Below, one piece after another: positions 40,837-51,967 of a DNA stretch of 64,000 nucleotides; the stretch's first letter is position 1; the number at the start of each line of letters is the position of its first letter. Source of the DNA: Nitzschia sp. DOCU1 (taxonomy: Eukaryota > Bacillariophyta > Bacillariophyceae > Bacillariales > Bacillariaceae); contig OX595986.1 in the NCBI GenBank assembly GCA_951394045.1, positions 744,001 to 808,000 on the forward strand, in the 5' to 3' direction. The notes under the pieces were generated by a model. It saw nothing but the letters and a program-made list of their open reading frames with translations. It was not told the DNA's origin and searched no databases. Both the position numbers and the translations under genes were made by a program.

Positions 40837-43800
40837 TTAGGGTATCTGCGACGCCGTTGCATAGTTTCCTTGGGGATTGCATGCTCCGCAACCGCCAGGG
40901 AATTCTGTGAGAGCAACAACCGTACAAGCATCGACTTCGGACATTCCAGCGGTAGTCATGAGCCACTTGATACGATCTCCACAAGAAACATCTCCCGCCA
41001 TTGCGCTAAGCACGCCGGCGGTACAGGTAGTAGGTTGACCACATGTCAACCCATCTTGAGGAATTGCAGCTTCTTGAGTTAAAGTCGCGTCGGCTATTGG
41101 CTCTGAGGTACTTTGTTCTGAGGTACTTGGCTCTGGGGTACTTGGCACCGAGGTACTTCCGGATGTCGAGCTCCCTCCTGGATTACATGCGCCGCATACA
41201 TCGGGGAACTCGGAGACTGCGATTTGGTAGCATGCATCGAATTCCGATTTTCTTTCTTGATTAATTAGATAAGTGATTCTGGTGCCACAACTATATTGGC
41301 CAGCCATCAAACCGAGAACATCTTCTGTGCACTTGGTTGGGTCAAAGCATGAAATTTGCATTGGTCCTTCTTCCCACGGGTAAGTCCGGGTGAGAGTGTA
41401 TGCCTGCGCGGGCACCGGTCTTGTCGAAATGTACCAGATGGTGTTCGACAATGAATGGCCATTCCCCCCCGGCCCCTCAAATACAGCATCGGTGAGATTC
41501 TTTGCATGTCCCAGAGCCTTCTCTTGGTGTCCCAAAGTGGCAAGGAGGGCAAGAATCTGTACTGACCAGCCATCGGAGACACAGGCGGAATCGCAGGTCT
41601 GGGCGTAGGAATCAAACATCTCGTTTACCCATGAAAGTTGGTCCCGGTTCTCAGAGATGGGTGTAAGAGGCAACAATTGAATTCCATAGATCAGGTACGG
41701 GCTGTTGCCAAACCAGGTTCCGAAGAATACTTTGGAAGACCACAAAATACCGACAACATTGTGTTGGTACGCCGAACCGAAGAGTCTTTTCGAGTCGTCG
41801 GACTGAATGACTTGCCAATACCGTTGTGCAGAGCGCAACTCTGTTGCCACGAGCAATCGACCAATCTGGTAGGCGGTGTTCGCGCTAGCTACTGCATATG
41901 CATTACCATCCTCGCTGAAAATGGAAGACATTGTCTTTCCGAAGAGGGCGACGGCTTCGTAACCCGCAATAGCCTCGCTTGTTGACTCTTGATTCATTCC
42001 AGTGGGGGAAGCCGGCATTGTAATTCCGCTTGCCCACGAGCTCCCATGAAACCAATCCTTGTGTCGAACCTGGGGAAAGTATGAATCGTCAACAGAGGGA
42101 TTCGCAATGTCTCTGACAAGCATCAAAACCTTCTCGTAGTTATCTCTTCCCCAGTCGTGATTGAAATGAGCAAGAACGGCGGCCGCGTAGATGTGGTAGC
42201 CGTAATGAAAATGATGGTCATTGTAAAAGCCCGCGCCGAAGTTCAGTCCCTGATCGGTCAAGCCAGGGCAGTCTGGAAAGACATTTTGGCAGCTACCACC
42301 ATCGAAACTGCACCCGCAACTTACAACCCCGCCCCATGCCGCATCGTAAAGAAAAGGCGCCTGGGCCGTGCCATTCAACCAAATTTCCACTCCTTGCTGA
42401 AGATGTGTCAATGCTTCGTCAAAAGCAGTTTGGGTTGGCAGCGTACTTTCACTACATGCCTCGGAGATATCTTCGGTTTGTAGGGAACGAAGATTCGACC
42501 GCCGCCTTTGACCACAGATCTCGTAGATTTCCTCAGCAATCAGCAAGATTCGTGCCAGCTTTGCAAGCGCCTTCCCGCTAAAGTATGTATCCCCCGCTCC
42601 TATCAAGAAGTTTTGTGGCACTCGGTAAGACAAGTCGTTGCTAACAGCCCCCGCCAGGTCCGCGAGCATTTTGGGGTCAGGTTGCCTGGGTGCCTGGAAG
42701 TTGATCACTGGTAAATCTTCCACAATCACCCAAGTGGAGCCTTTCACCAAGCAAACGGAACCAAGCAACGCGTCAGTGCAAAAGTCGCCAACTCCGTCGA
42801 GTTTGTCCTGATGGTGGGGCATGGCGAATGCAATCAACTCGCCGGTCTCCTGGCTATCAAAATTCAGGGGCTGCGGATCCCAATCAAACACCAAAGCTGC
42901 TTGATCCTCGCTTATTTCGTAGCTCACAGTTGTTGCCTCGCCAGGGAACACGTTCGCATGAGATCTCAGAAGTTCCTTGTAGTCTGCCTCAAATTCCGGG
43001 GTGTTGATGACGACGGAAGCCAAGCGCACTACAAGAGGCCCGTTGTCCGATGACCCGAGGGTATTCAAGATCTGTAACATAAAGGGCCCACCAGTACTTG
43101 ACTTGCATTGGACAGTGACGGGCTTGGAAACAAATGCTAGCCAGGTCTGGCCGCTCTCTAGGGTCATCTCGATGTCTCTTTCAACGTCGAATGAAATTCC
43201 TTCAACGCATTCCACTGCCCTTGAACCTCCATCCAAAGATAGTGGAGAGTTCAGGCCTCGTTCAGATTGAATCGTGGGAAAGATGTCCTCCCCCGGAAAG
43301 CTTGGATAGATCATTGTGGCATAGGGCATACCCCGGACCAGAGTCGACTTCATCGCGTAATAGGACTGGAAGACAGTGAACGTGAGCAGATATCCTAAAG
43401 AAACGCGGCAAGCACACAAAACTATCCAATTTCTTTCTTACCCATACGAGAGTGATGCCAAGATCGGTGGCCGCATGTACTGTGTATCCCTCGTCCGGAG
43501 AGAAGTCGGTTTGAGCTGGGTCGGGGAAGTTGATGGCAGCCCCCAAAGTTACTGCGTCCGCTTCAACTACCGAGACAATCACTTGGTCGGACGATGTATC
43601 TATAAATGGCTGGTGTAGCCGTAGTCCGGGGATGCCCCCAGCAACGTCCACGACGTAAGGCATGGTATACACACGATTGTCCATGGTGGGGGTGCTCTCC
43701 TCGCCCAGCAATAGAAGATTCTGATACCACGCATTGGTAGGCAGGGCCTGATTGGGATTTTGGGCCCTTAAAGGGTCCAAGCGTGAGGATGGTTGAGAAT

Positions 43801-44335
43801 CAACGGGGCGATCAGTACTGGGCAAACCCAAGTCTGCGGACGGGTCCATGGTAGACAGTGGGGGAAAGTAAATCGCCGTACGGTTCTCAGGAAAATATTC
43901 GTCCAAATCTGAATCCCCTGAACCCCCAAAATGATCGTTAGCAGGGGTGTAACCATGATCATCGGTTTCCGGAGACGTGGGGGATGCTTTTGTGGTGATC
44001 TTTGTTAACTCTTGCTTTTGACGCTTTCTTTTTTGTGCAGGTACTGCCAGCATAAGTGTAAAGAAAAACAAACCAAACATGATGACTAGGAGCCTAAGCT
44101 TCGAGCCTCGAAGCCATGTCGACTTCTCCTTTCCTGTAATAATAACTTCAGAGTCGTCAGAGAATGTAATCTGATGAACAAATTTATCCTCTTTTCCAAC
44201 CATTTCGACTTCAAGCGCCGGTTCCATTTTTTGGCTGCTTTGGGAACTTTCTTCAGAATCGGAATAACTCATTTCGTTTGTGTTTGTGTTTTTTACGAGG
44301 AGCCTCCAAAATAACTCGTTTTCCGACTGCTTCAT
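40837..44335 (-). CDS. Membrane-anchored GH81 endo-1,3-beta-glucanase with two Cys-rich C-terminal modules
   Basis: Exons 43442-44335 and 40837-43365 join across a 76-bp intron in phase 0 (ITLVW-SYYAMKSTLVRGMPY); 1140 residues. It is a type II protein with a transmembrane segment at ~82-101 (LLVIMFGLFFFTLMLAV). GH81 begins STMDPSADLGLPS ... LPTNAWYQNLLL. The catalytic region has FYNDHHFHYGYHIYAAAVLAHF and the acidic motif MNQESTSEAIAGYEAVALFG. Two copies of a Cys module follow (C-x5-C-T-x-x-VL-x4-AG-x2-SCG-x-RI-x-WL ... DAC ... EFP-x2-CG-x-C), separated by a Ser/Thr/Pro linker. GH81 enzymes cut beta-1,3-glucans; here chrysolaminarin is the natural candidate. The repeated Cys module may bind carbohydrate (inference). 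Confidence 0.93.
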
Positions 44336-45330
44336 TTAACTTTGGATGATGGAAACTAGCGTCGTCTATCCCTGTAAGACAAACGTATGTGCATCCAACT
44401 CCGATCGCATCCAAATTTGTCGACCGAAGATTGGCGGAAGGTGTTAAATCACAACATGCCCATCCAATTCGTGGTTGCCCAAAATCTTCCACCTCCGCCA
44501 CAAACGAAGTTGCCCCAACCTATCGCGATTAGTACAATGAACAATGTTGGGAGCTGCCGCCGCGCCGCCCGGCGACACGCACGCCGACAAATTGCAGCTT
44601 TTGCACGTGTGACTTGTACTGAAGTCCCGCATAAGGGGAAGCACGCATGTCCATCCGAACGGGTCGCGCATTGCCTCGTGTGAGTCGTGTTGACGACTAA
44701 AAGGACCACAACACTGTCCTGAGATCTCAATCGGTGGGTAGAGAAGAACCTGGCACGCACGATCCATTTAGCAACTAGCAGTAATACCACTCGCTACAGA
44801 AAAATGACGATGAATATCTAGGTAGATTGAATACCTCTGGCTGCTTTACTTTGTAGAACGGTACTGTACTGCTTTTAGTCGAGTCGTAGAGAACCGTGTT
44901 ATGGATTACTCGCCGTCAAGTTTCAAAGGGGAGTCACAAAGCCTAGCTACTCCGTTGACATTCAGAGATAGCCTTACGTCAAAGAAGTTCCCACACTCTG
45001 GTCAGCGCCACGAATGACTCGGAACGGTGCACTACGAACTAGCACATTGCGACTCACACAAGAGAAAGCTCCCTTGCTCATCTAGAAAGCGTGTTGGAAG
45101 CGTCGGTGACTCAATCGTAAGCTTGGATCGTGGGGGGTGCTGGTAGAGCGGCACGAATGAAGAACCCTCAGAACGTGGTCTGGTTCTGAAGGATCTCGAA
45201 ATAACAGGGTATCAGTATATCAGCAAGGATCCTTTTGGTAGATGGATAGTTCTGCCACCATTCATGGACATAGAAGAGCGAGTTATCGGCAGTTGAGATA
45301 CGAGATGTAAAACGCACGTTATCAAAAAAG
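44336..45330. other. Long intergenic region
   Basis: About 1 kb. Short frames on both strands are Arg- or Cys-rich without domain character. No repeat or RNA gene is seen. If the methyltransferase has a further 3' exon, it would lie at the right end. Confidence 0.4.
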
Positions 45331-46230
45331 CTAGAGTAGATAAGACTCACCAATACCGTCTCTCATCATATTCTTCTTTTCTTCGTCGCCATTGTGGTCG
45401 GGCTCACAGTACTCCAGCCACGACATGGCCAGCCTCGTACGAACAATTTCTTTCTTCTCCAACTCGGCCATGTATTGTCGATAATCATTGATTTGCGCAA
45501 AAACGACGTTATCTGCCGCCACAAAGCATCCGTTCTTTACGTAGCCACTCTGCTCAAGTTCTTGAAGATCTCGTAGATAGAGCGATTTGTCGTGATCCAA
45601 AAATAGAAAATCGACATACGACCACGACGACTCCATTGACCGCTCCAGCAGTGCATGCAAAGATTCTTTCTCGGGGTTCAAAAGCAGGATATCGACACAG
45701 TCGTCCAACCCAGCCAGTTCCACCATCCTCTTTGCCACATGAACATTTTCGGGGACTACTTCGACGCTCAGCAAGCGAAAATGACACCCGAGACTTTTTA
45801 GCGATTGCGCAATGAGAATCGAAGAATAACCACAATAGGTTCCAATTTCTAGTACATGAAGAACCTTGCCTGGGCTAGATGATATTCCGTGGGCATCACA
45901 ACACTCCTTCAAAAATCCTTGAATGATTGGACTTTTTTCATGGCCGACGTGCATCATCCAGTGACGTTGCAGACAAAACTCGTCAATGTGACCAAGAACA
46001 AGTGCCGCCGTCTCCTGCGCACCTCCAGTGTGTGTTTCTTGCCGCATTTTTTGCTCGACATGGTGAAGCAGTGCCTTCTCGGTTCCAGCATGAAAGGATA
46101 AAATCCCATTGCTTGGATTTCGTCGCTGCATCAGCTCGTCATTTCTATTGTCGTCGTCTGCATTTGCATTGACGTCATCGTCGTCGTCGTCGCCTTCTCC
46201 AAAACAATCAAACGGATCTTCGTCGCTCAT
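45331..46230 (-). CDS. Catechol-O-methyltransferase-like SAM methyltransferase
   Basis: 299 residues. An acidic N-terminus (Asp run, residues ~14-27) is followed by a COMT-type Rossmann fold: RHWMMHVGHEKSPIIQGFLK, motif I VLEIGTYCGYSSILIAQSL, acidic loop LLSVEVVPENVHVAKRMVEL and the metal-binding YVDFLFLDHDKSLYLRDLQ. Downstream there are AADNV and SWLEYCEP. Animal and fungal COMT share WMMxVGxxKG and the DHxKxxYLxD metal site. The substrate is probably a catechol-type metabolite; this is inference. The reading frame ends DGIGESYLL. A gtgagt at this point could also be a splice donor, so the extreme C-terminus is uncertain. It sits between the two GH81 paralogues. Confidence 0.85.
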   Translation of the reverse strand: MSDEDPFDCFGEGDDDDDDVNANADDDNRNDELMQRRNPSNGILSFHAGTEKALLHHVEQKMRQETHTGGAQETAALVLGHIDEFCLQRHWMMHVGHEKSPIIQGFLKECCDAHGISSSPGKVLHVLEIGTYCGYSSILIAQSLKSLGCHFRLLSVEVVPENVHVAKRMVELAGLDDCVDILLLNPEKESLHALLERSMESSWSYVDFLFLDHDKSLYLRDLQELEQSGYVKNGCFVAADNVVFAQINDYRQYMAELEKKEIVRTRLAMSWLEYCEPDHNGDEEKKNMMRDGIGESYLL

Positions 46231-47022
46231 CGCTCCAGCAGAAGGCTTCTTGTTCCCAGATGGTTACCGTTACCTGCTGTGCATTCTCATTATCTTTGTC
46301 TACTTTTGTCCCGTCGGCAGACAAAGGAGTAGACAGAGTTCGGCACTTTGTGCGGACGTGATTGATTGTTGCGTGAGTCGGTCGTCGGGTTTTGGGTGTT
46401 TTTGATGGGACACCTTCGCCGGCAGCCTGGGCATCTCCAAATGGAGGCTGTTTTCGACTCAATTTGTGAGGTCGTGAACAGAGGAGGCCCCGTACTATAG
46501 GTTTTCACTGTATCCTACGTTGAATTCAAATGACTCTAACCACCGGATAGGGCCCAAAACACGTGCCTATCGTAGGATTTTGTTCCGGAACACCAAGGAT
46601 GTGACTGATGGCATTACTTATAGGTCCGTGTCGCACCCTTTCTCTAGTATACGCCAAAGTACGCACTTCCGCGTAACAAATCTCGCCTTTGGACGGAGAA
46701 TCCCAACTGGCGAAGGTTTCGTACCAGACGTCAGTGGTGGTGTCAACCATCTGCCGCGAAAACAAGAGGAAAAATAAATGCATCGGCCACTTTTTTGCTT
46801 GTCACTTTTTATTAATATTCTCGGTCGACATCACAAATTCAACAAACGTACACTTTGTCGAAAACACCTAAAAGCATTCTTTCCTTCGCCTGACGAAAGA
46901 AAGGATACTTGCGTGATAAAACAAACTATCTCACCCAAAGTGAAAGCGTTGTTTTTTTCTCTGTACTGATCTTACTCTGACAAGTTGGCCCCCAAGTTTC
47001 ATTCCCAAAGCGAGAAAGAACA
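46231..47022. other. Divergent promoter region, methyltransferase / GH81
   Basis: 792 bp between oppositely oriented starts. Only low-quality short frames are seen. Confidence 0.4.
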
Positions 47023-50000
47023 ATGCCCCCTCAAGTCGACGACGAAATGCTGCCGTCGGAAGCGACGAGCCTACTTGGCACTCGACCTTCGGCACATTCC
47101 ACTGATTTTCCTACCCGGACCTCCTTCAGCGATGCTGTGCCGTTGGCCTCCTCCTACAATGACTTGAGTCAGAGTGTGGAGTTGCAACTCAAGAGCCTCA
47201 ATGACGTGTCGAAGGCGAAGAAAGAGGCCGTCGTTCCCAACAAGAAAGCGTTGAATAAGCAACATGCCATTCTTATTCTCATGCTAGGATGTGCTTTGAG
47301 CATCATCCTAGTGTCCGTTGTGCACTACAAAACTACCTCTGGACACATGCACCCTTCTGGTGGATCATCGGCCAGCAGGCGACCCGCCATTCCCTTTTCG
47401 ACGCTTGATCCAGTGCGGGATCTGAACTTGCCGTCTTTTGACAGGGCCAAGGAGACCTCTCCTCCCAAGGGTCTATTTCTTAATCGACCTGAAAAGGTTG
47501 GCTCGACGGACCATCGGGGCGTTATTCCCACCAATGCCTGGTACCAAAATCTTTTGATGGTTCGCGGCGAACCATCCAACCTTCAGCGAGCGTATTCCAC
47601 CCCCTATCTTTTAGATATGGTGGGACGTATTCCTGGTCTCCGTGCCCACCGCAATCATGTCTTGGCCTCGACAAGTGTGATGCAATTGACGTTCAGCGAA
47701 GCGAATGGTGTGACTCTTGGAGCCGCCCCTAAACTCTCTGAAGAAATGTCCTTGAAGGATCTACCCCATCGTTACAGCGTCCTGGAAACGACGGAGCTTG
47801 GAGTGACACTCCAATGGGTAAGTTTGTTGTTTTGTGGCAGAGTCGTTGCATAAATACAGGTTCTAACATTTTTGTTTTTTTGTTCAGGATATTATGAAGA
47901 TGGTATCTACTATTGTGAGGGGCATGCCCTATACCACGATGGAGTACTTGGAACGAGAGACGACGTCTGAATCTGGTGACAAAATATTCCCAACAATTTC
48001 ATCTGCCCTTGAACTTTCTCGTGACCCGCTGCTGGATGGAAAATCGAAGTTGGATTGTTCCAAGAAAGGCGCCAAGGCATTGGTGACTAGGGAAATGGAA
48101 CTCCATTTCACGGAAAGTGACTTTACTTGGCTTGTTTTCTTTTCGGAGCCCGTCTGGCTGAAGTGTGAGTTATTAGACGGAACTCTCATTCAAGTCGTTG
48201 GTTCCGAAGTCGAGGCAAGCAAAGATGAAGAAGCCCAACCTTTGATTATTAGAGCTGCTCTACTGGATGCCTGCACGACCGGAAGAAATCAACTCCTCTG
48301 CAGAGAGGGCCTGGGTGATATGCTTCCCGAAGAAAAACAAGTGAAAGAATATGCCGAAATTCTTCGCCAGTATGCGCCCTATTATCCTGGTCAAAAGAAC
48401 TCTGTCTCGTTCGTCATCGAAGACGATGCAACCCAGGGTGACCTAATCTTGGATTGGGACGTCCAGGTCTTTCCTACCCTCGCCAACAATGACACCGATT
48501 CTATTGCGCACCAATCGTTGAGAAAACTCGAGACACAAGAGGAGCTCAATCTGATCATGTTTGCCTTGCCCCACCATGTGGATCTATTTGGATCTGCCGG
48601 GCGACCGAATGGAATCAAGTATTGCAGAACTTCATTACACGGACCAACGTGCATCGTTGAGGGTGCTATCTGGACGTTGAAGGAGAATCTACCCAGGATT
48701 GGCCTACAGGCCGCAAGACCGCCACGGGCAGAATTTTTACCTGCTCTTGCCAAAGCGGTAAGGGAAGACTTGAACTATTCTCTTCCCGACTTCTTCGAGC
48801 GGGGGGCCGGTGACACGTACTTTAGCGGCAAGATGATTTCCAAGCTTGCTCGGATCTTGTTGATTTCCGAGGAGCTTGTTGATATTTGCGAGGGTAGAGT
48901 CGATGTTGCGGACACTGAAGACTACGAAGCCGCTTGCGAAAATGTCACTTTGCCCTCGCCTGAAGCACAACAGGATGCTATAGATAGGCTCCGAAGATCA
49001 GTGGAAGTGTGGATAAATGGAACTGGTGAGACTCCCTTCGTTTATGATGAAGGCTGGGGAGGCGTCGTCAGTTGTGGTTGCGATTTTAATGGTACTGCTT
49101 GCAATAACCATTACCCTGATTGTCCGGCCTTCTCTGACCAGGGATTGAACTTTGGTAATGGTAAGTTTCCTCTCCCTATTATTGTCCGCGTTGCGCGAAG
49201 GAAGAAACCCACATCTCATCCAATTGTATCCAGCCTTCTATAACGACCAACATTTCCACTACGGATATCACATCCACGGTGCCGCTGTTGTTGCGCACTT
49301 CGACCCTGACTGGGGAAAGAAGCACTTTGAGCAGGTTCTTCTGCTTATCAGGAATATTGCTAATCCATCAAAGGATGACACGGCGTTCCCGCTGTTTCGG
49401 CACAAGGATTGGTATCAAGGCAGCTCGTGGGCAAGCGGTGTTCCTCTACCCCCTTACCTCAATGGCAAGAATCAAGAGTCTTCCAGCGAAGCAATTGCCG
49501 CTTATGAGTCTGTTGCGCTCTTTGGGCAAGTAATGAACAAAATCTGGAGCACTGACCGAAAAGCGAAGGAAGCGGCCGTTTCGAAGGAAGTTCTCAAGGT
49601 CGGCCAGTTGATGACAGCTACCGAGATAAGATCGGCTCAGAAGTACTGGCACATCAAGTTGAAGAACAAAAACGAGACTGTTGTCCCAATTGCATACACC
49701 AACAACGTTGTCGGAATTCTTTGGAGCACCATGGCACAGTTCGGAACCTGGTTTGGTGCCGCCCCCTATCTTCCATACGGAATCCAACTGCTCCCCATCA
49801 CTCCAATTTCCGAAGAGCGTGACGAGATGGACTGGGTGAATGAAATGTACTACCCTTTTTCCAGAGCTTGTGCTGATTTTCACCAGTGTACCGAATCTGG
49901 ATGGGCGATTCTCCAAGTTGCTATCCTTGCTACCGTTGGATACCCTGAACATGCAGCCGACCGTGTCAAAGAGCTCCTCCCAGACTCGTACGAAAATGCT

Positions 50001-50789
50001 GGGGGTAATGGACAATCCAAATCGAATACCCTTTGGTACATTGCGACTCGCCCTGTTGTTGAGAAACCCGTCGAAATGGATCAATCAGATGTTCGAGGAC
50101 AAGACGACAAGCATCCCGCTCCCGTCTTCACGCTCACCGACTGTTACAACGCCGAAACATGCACGGCCGATGTTCTTGATCGGCAAGCTGGTGCTTTCAC
50201 ATGTCGTGACAGAATCGACTGGTTGATTCATTCCATGGATAAATCCCAGTGGGACGCTTGCTCCTCCGTGGGAGCCGAATTCCCGGATGCCTGCGGCCCA
50301 TGTGTACCAGGTCCAAAATCCAATAATCAGACTTCTAGTGACGCAAGCGACACGCACAAAGACGACAAGGATACGCTGCATTGCGACGCTTGCACATTGG
50401 AAGAATGCAACAGCCCTCTCAATCGATGCCCTGCCCTTGACCGAACTTTTGTTTGTACCCACGGGCCGAGCAAAGGAGGCTGCAGTAGCAGCCCATGGAC
50501 TCTGGGTCACGAACAATGTCGCGCCTGTTGTGAGATGACGGATTGTCAAAGTTTGCGTGATCATGAATCCAAGAAGATTACCAAGGACGGAACTGGACTC
50601 GACAAACCCGTATGCCCCCCATGCAAACCAAGTATCTGTTATGGATCGGTCAACCAGTGCCCAATCCACACCGCTCCCTACATCTGTCTCAATGGAAACA
50701 GTGCCGGAGGGTGCTCGTCCACACCATGGGACGTCCACTCGAGCGAAGGGCAATGCACGGAATGCTGCGAGATCACAGTTACCTGTTAA
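47023..50789 (+). CDS. Membrane-anchored GH81 endo-1,3-beta-glucanase, paralogue with three Cys-rich modules
   Basis: Exons 47023-47817, 47888-49160 and 49234-50789 join through 70-bp and 73-bp introns (phases 0 and 1); 1207 residues. It is a type II membrane protein, transmembrane ~82-100 (ILILMLGCALSIILVSVV). An acidic dileucine EATSLL (13-18) in the cytosolic tail is a possible vacuolar sorting signal. GH81: STLDPVRDLNLPS, IPTNAWYQNLLM, VRGMPYTTMEY, and FYNDQHFHYGYHIHGAAVVAHF with the acidic motif KNQESSSEAIAAYESVALFG. The C-terminus has one AG-x2-C-x2-RI-x-WL Cys module like that of the other GH81 gene. Two different Cys modules follow (NRCPALDRTFVCTHGPSKGG and NQCPIHTAPYICLNGNSAGG, each ending GCSSxPW ... 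CxxCCE). The second intron interrupts the catalytic region and is absent from the paralogue at 40837. Confidence 0.93.
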
Positions 50790-50864
50790 GGATCGTTCGG
50801 TCGGTTGCCTTGGGAACCGCAAAAATAATTTTAATTTCATACGTTTTACAGAAAGTTTCTTCCA

Positions 50865-51590
50865 TTATAAGCTGTACCATAGTATGTCACTCACTGGATA
50901 CCCTCCAGCTTCCATGCTCAAGTCCTGTCGAGGGCCGTCGAGCAGAACAGAGATTACACCCCCGCCTGTCTTGCCCCCAACAAAGGTACCAAGCCCTGTG
51001 GCAGTGCTAGCTAGAATCTTTCCATCTGCTGCAACCCCACCCGATGGAATTGGACCCACCAGCAATACGTCTCCTTCGGGCATGCCCTTAGCGACTGCTA
51101 CCACGGAGTCCACCGAAATGGGTTTGGATACCACGTCCAAACCAAATCCAACTGCCATCTCTGCCAACGACTTTTGACTGGACAAGAGTCGGACTTTGCC
51201 AGGTGTTACACCGGGTCCTTCTCCAGCCTTTCGCTTGACTGTCAAATCCAGCACCTCACCGGCCAAGTTGGCATTAGCATCTTTCCCCTCCAGCAAATAT
51301 ACTATCTTTGCGTTGGTGAAGAATCGAGTGGCATCGTTTTCTCTCACGGGCTTTGGCGCTCCGCTCGCAGTGACAAAAGTATGCGCAAGTGGACTGACTT
51401 TGACATCAACAGCGTTGGATGGTTGAATGTATGCAGTCGACCCAATAACTGCGGATGTACTGGTTGCCAAGAAAGTTCGTCGGCTCGCCGTCCCGATTGT
51501 CGGCACTGATCGGATGTCGTATCCCGACGAGAACGTCGCCAGCAGGGAAACGAGCGGAACCAAAGCACGAATTTGCAAAAGAACTTTCAT
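50865..51590 (-). CDS. Thylakoid-lumen protein with twin-arginine signal, unknown function
   Basis: 241 residues from the ATG at 51590 (six codons after a GTG). There are three targeting parts: a signal peptide (LLQIRALVPLVSLLATFSSG), a short plastid transit region, and a thylakoid signal with twin arginine SRRTFLATSTSAVIGSTAY ending PSNA-VD. The mature ~180 residues are Gly/Val/Ala-rich, with no Cys and no recognised enzymatic motif. They include a repeated beta-like pattern (LTVKRKAGEGPGVTPGKVRL; GGKTGGGVISVLLDG). It is transcribed divergently from zeaxanthin epoxidase, 377 bp away. Shared light regulation is possible but unproven. Confidence 0.78.
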   Translation of the reverse strand: MKVLLQIRALVPLVSLLATFSSGYDIRSVPTIGTASRRTFLATSTSAVIGSTAYIQPSNAVDVKVSPLAHTFVTASGAPKPVRENDATRFFTNAKIVYLLEGKDANANLAGEVLDLTVKRKAGEGPGVTPGKVRLLSSQKSLAEMAVGFGLDVVSKPISVDSVVAVAKGMPEGDVLLVGPIPSGGVAADGKILASTATGLGTFVGGKTGGGVISVLLDGPRQDLSMEAGGYPVSDILWYSL

Positions 51591-51967
51591 CTTCTGGAGA
51601 AGCTTTACCACATACGTAGGACGACAAAGCTAGAATCGAAAGTTTTTCCCTTTCGAACGGCTGCTGCTGTCATCATCATCGTCGTCCTTTGGATTGCTTT
51701 TTAGATATTTCGATGACGAAAGTGAAGGGGAATCACGATCGTGAATGAAAGATCGCCCCCGCCTCTCGCGCGATTCCCACGCGCATTTGAAGCACGCCCA
51801 CCGAAAAATGAAAATGAAGCTCACAAGATCGCCGACGCTCGGAGGGACGCACTTCAACTTCCTTTCCACCGACTCACCACATGCTTCTTTCTTCTTTGTG
51901 ACAAGTGGAATGACAAAATCCGAAGATGAGTCGTTGATTGTCATACCTTTGGCTTCAAGTAAACACA
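51591..51967. promoter_or_regulatory. Bidirectional promoter region, lumenal protein / zeaxanthin epoxidase
   Basis: 377 bp separate the two divergent start codons, and no other gene fits. Both products are plastid proteins. I did not identify a specific transcription-factor site. Confidence 0.45.

Noticed and set aside
44444..44790. Overlapping minus-strand frames of ~110 codons between GH81 and methyltransferase
   Set aside because: Composition is Arg/Cys-rich and irregular, with competing frames and no domain or targeting signal.
45168..45353. Possible additional 3' exon of the O-methyltransferase
   Set aside because: A gtgagt donor exists near 45350, but no downstream segment adds recognisable COMT sequence, so the read-through C-terminus is kept.
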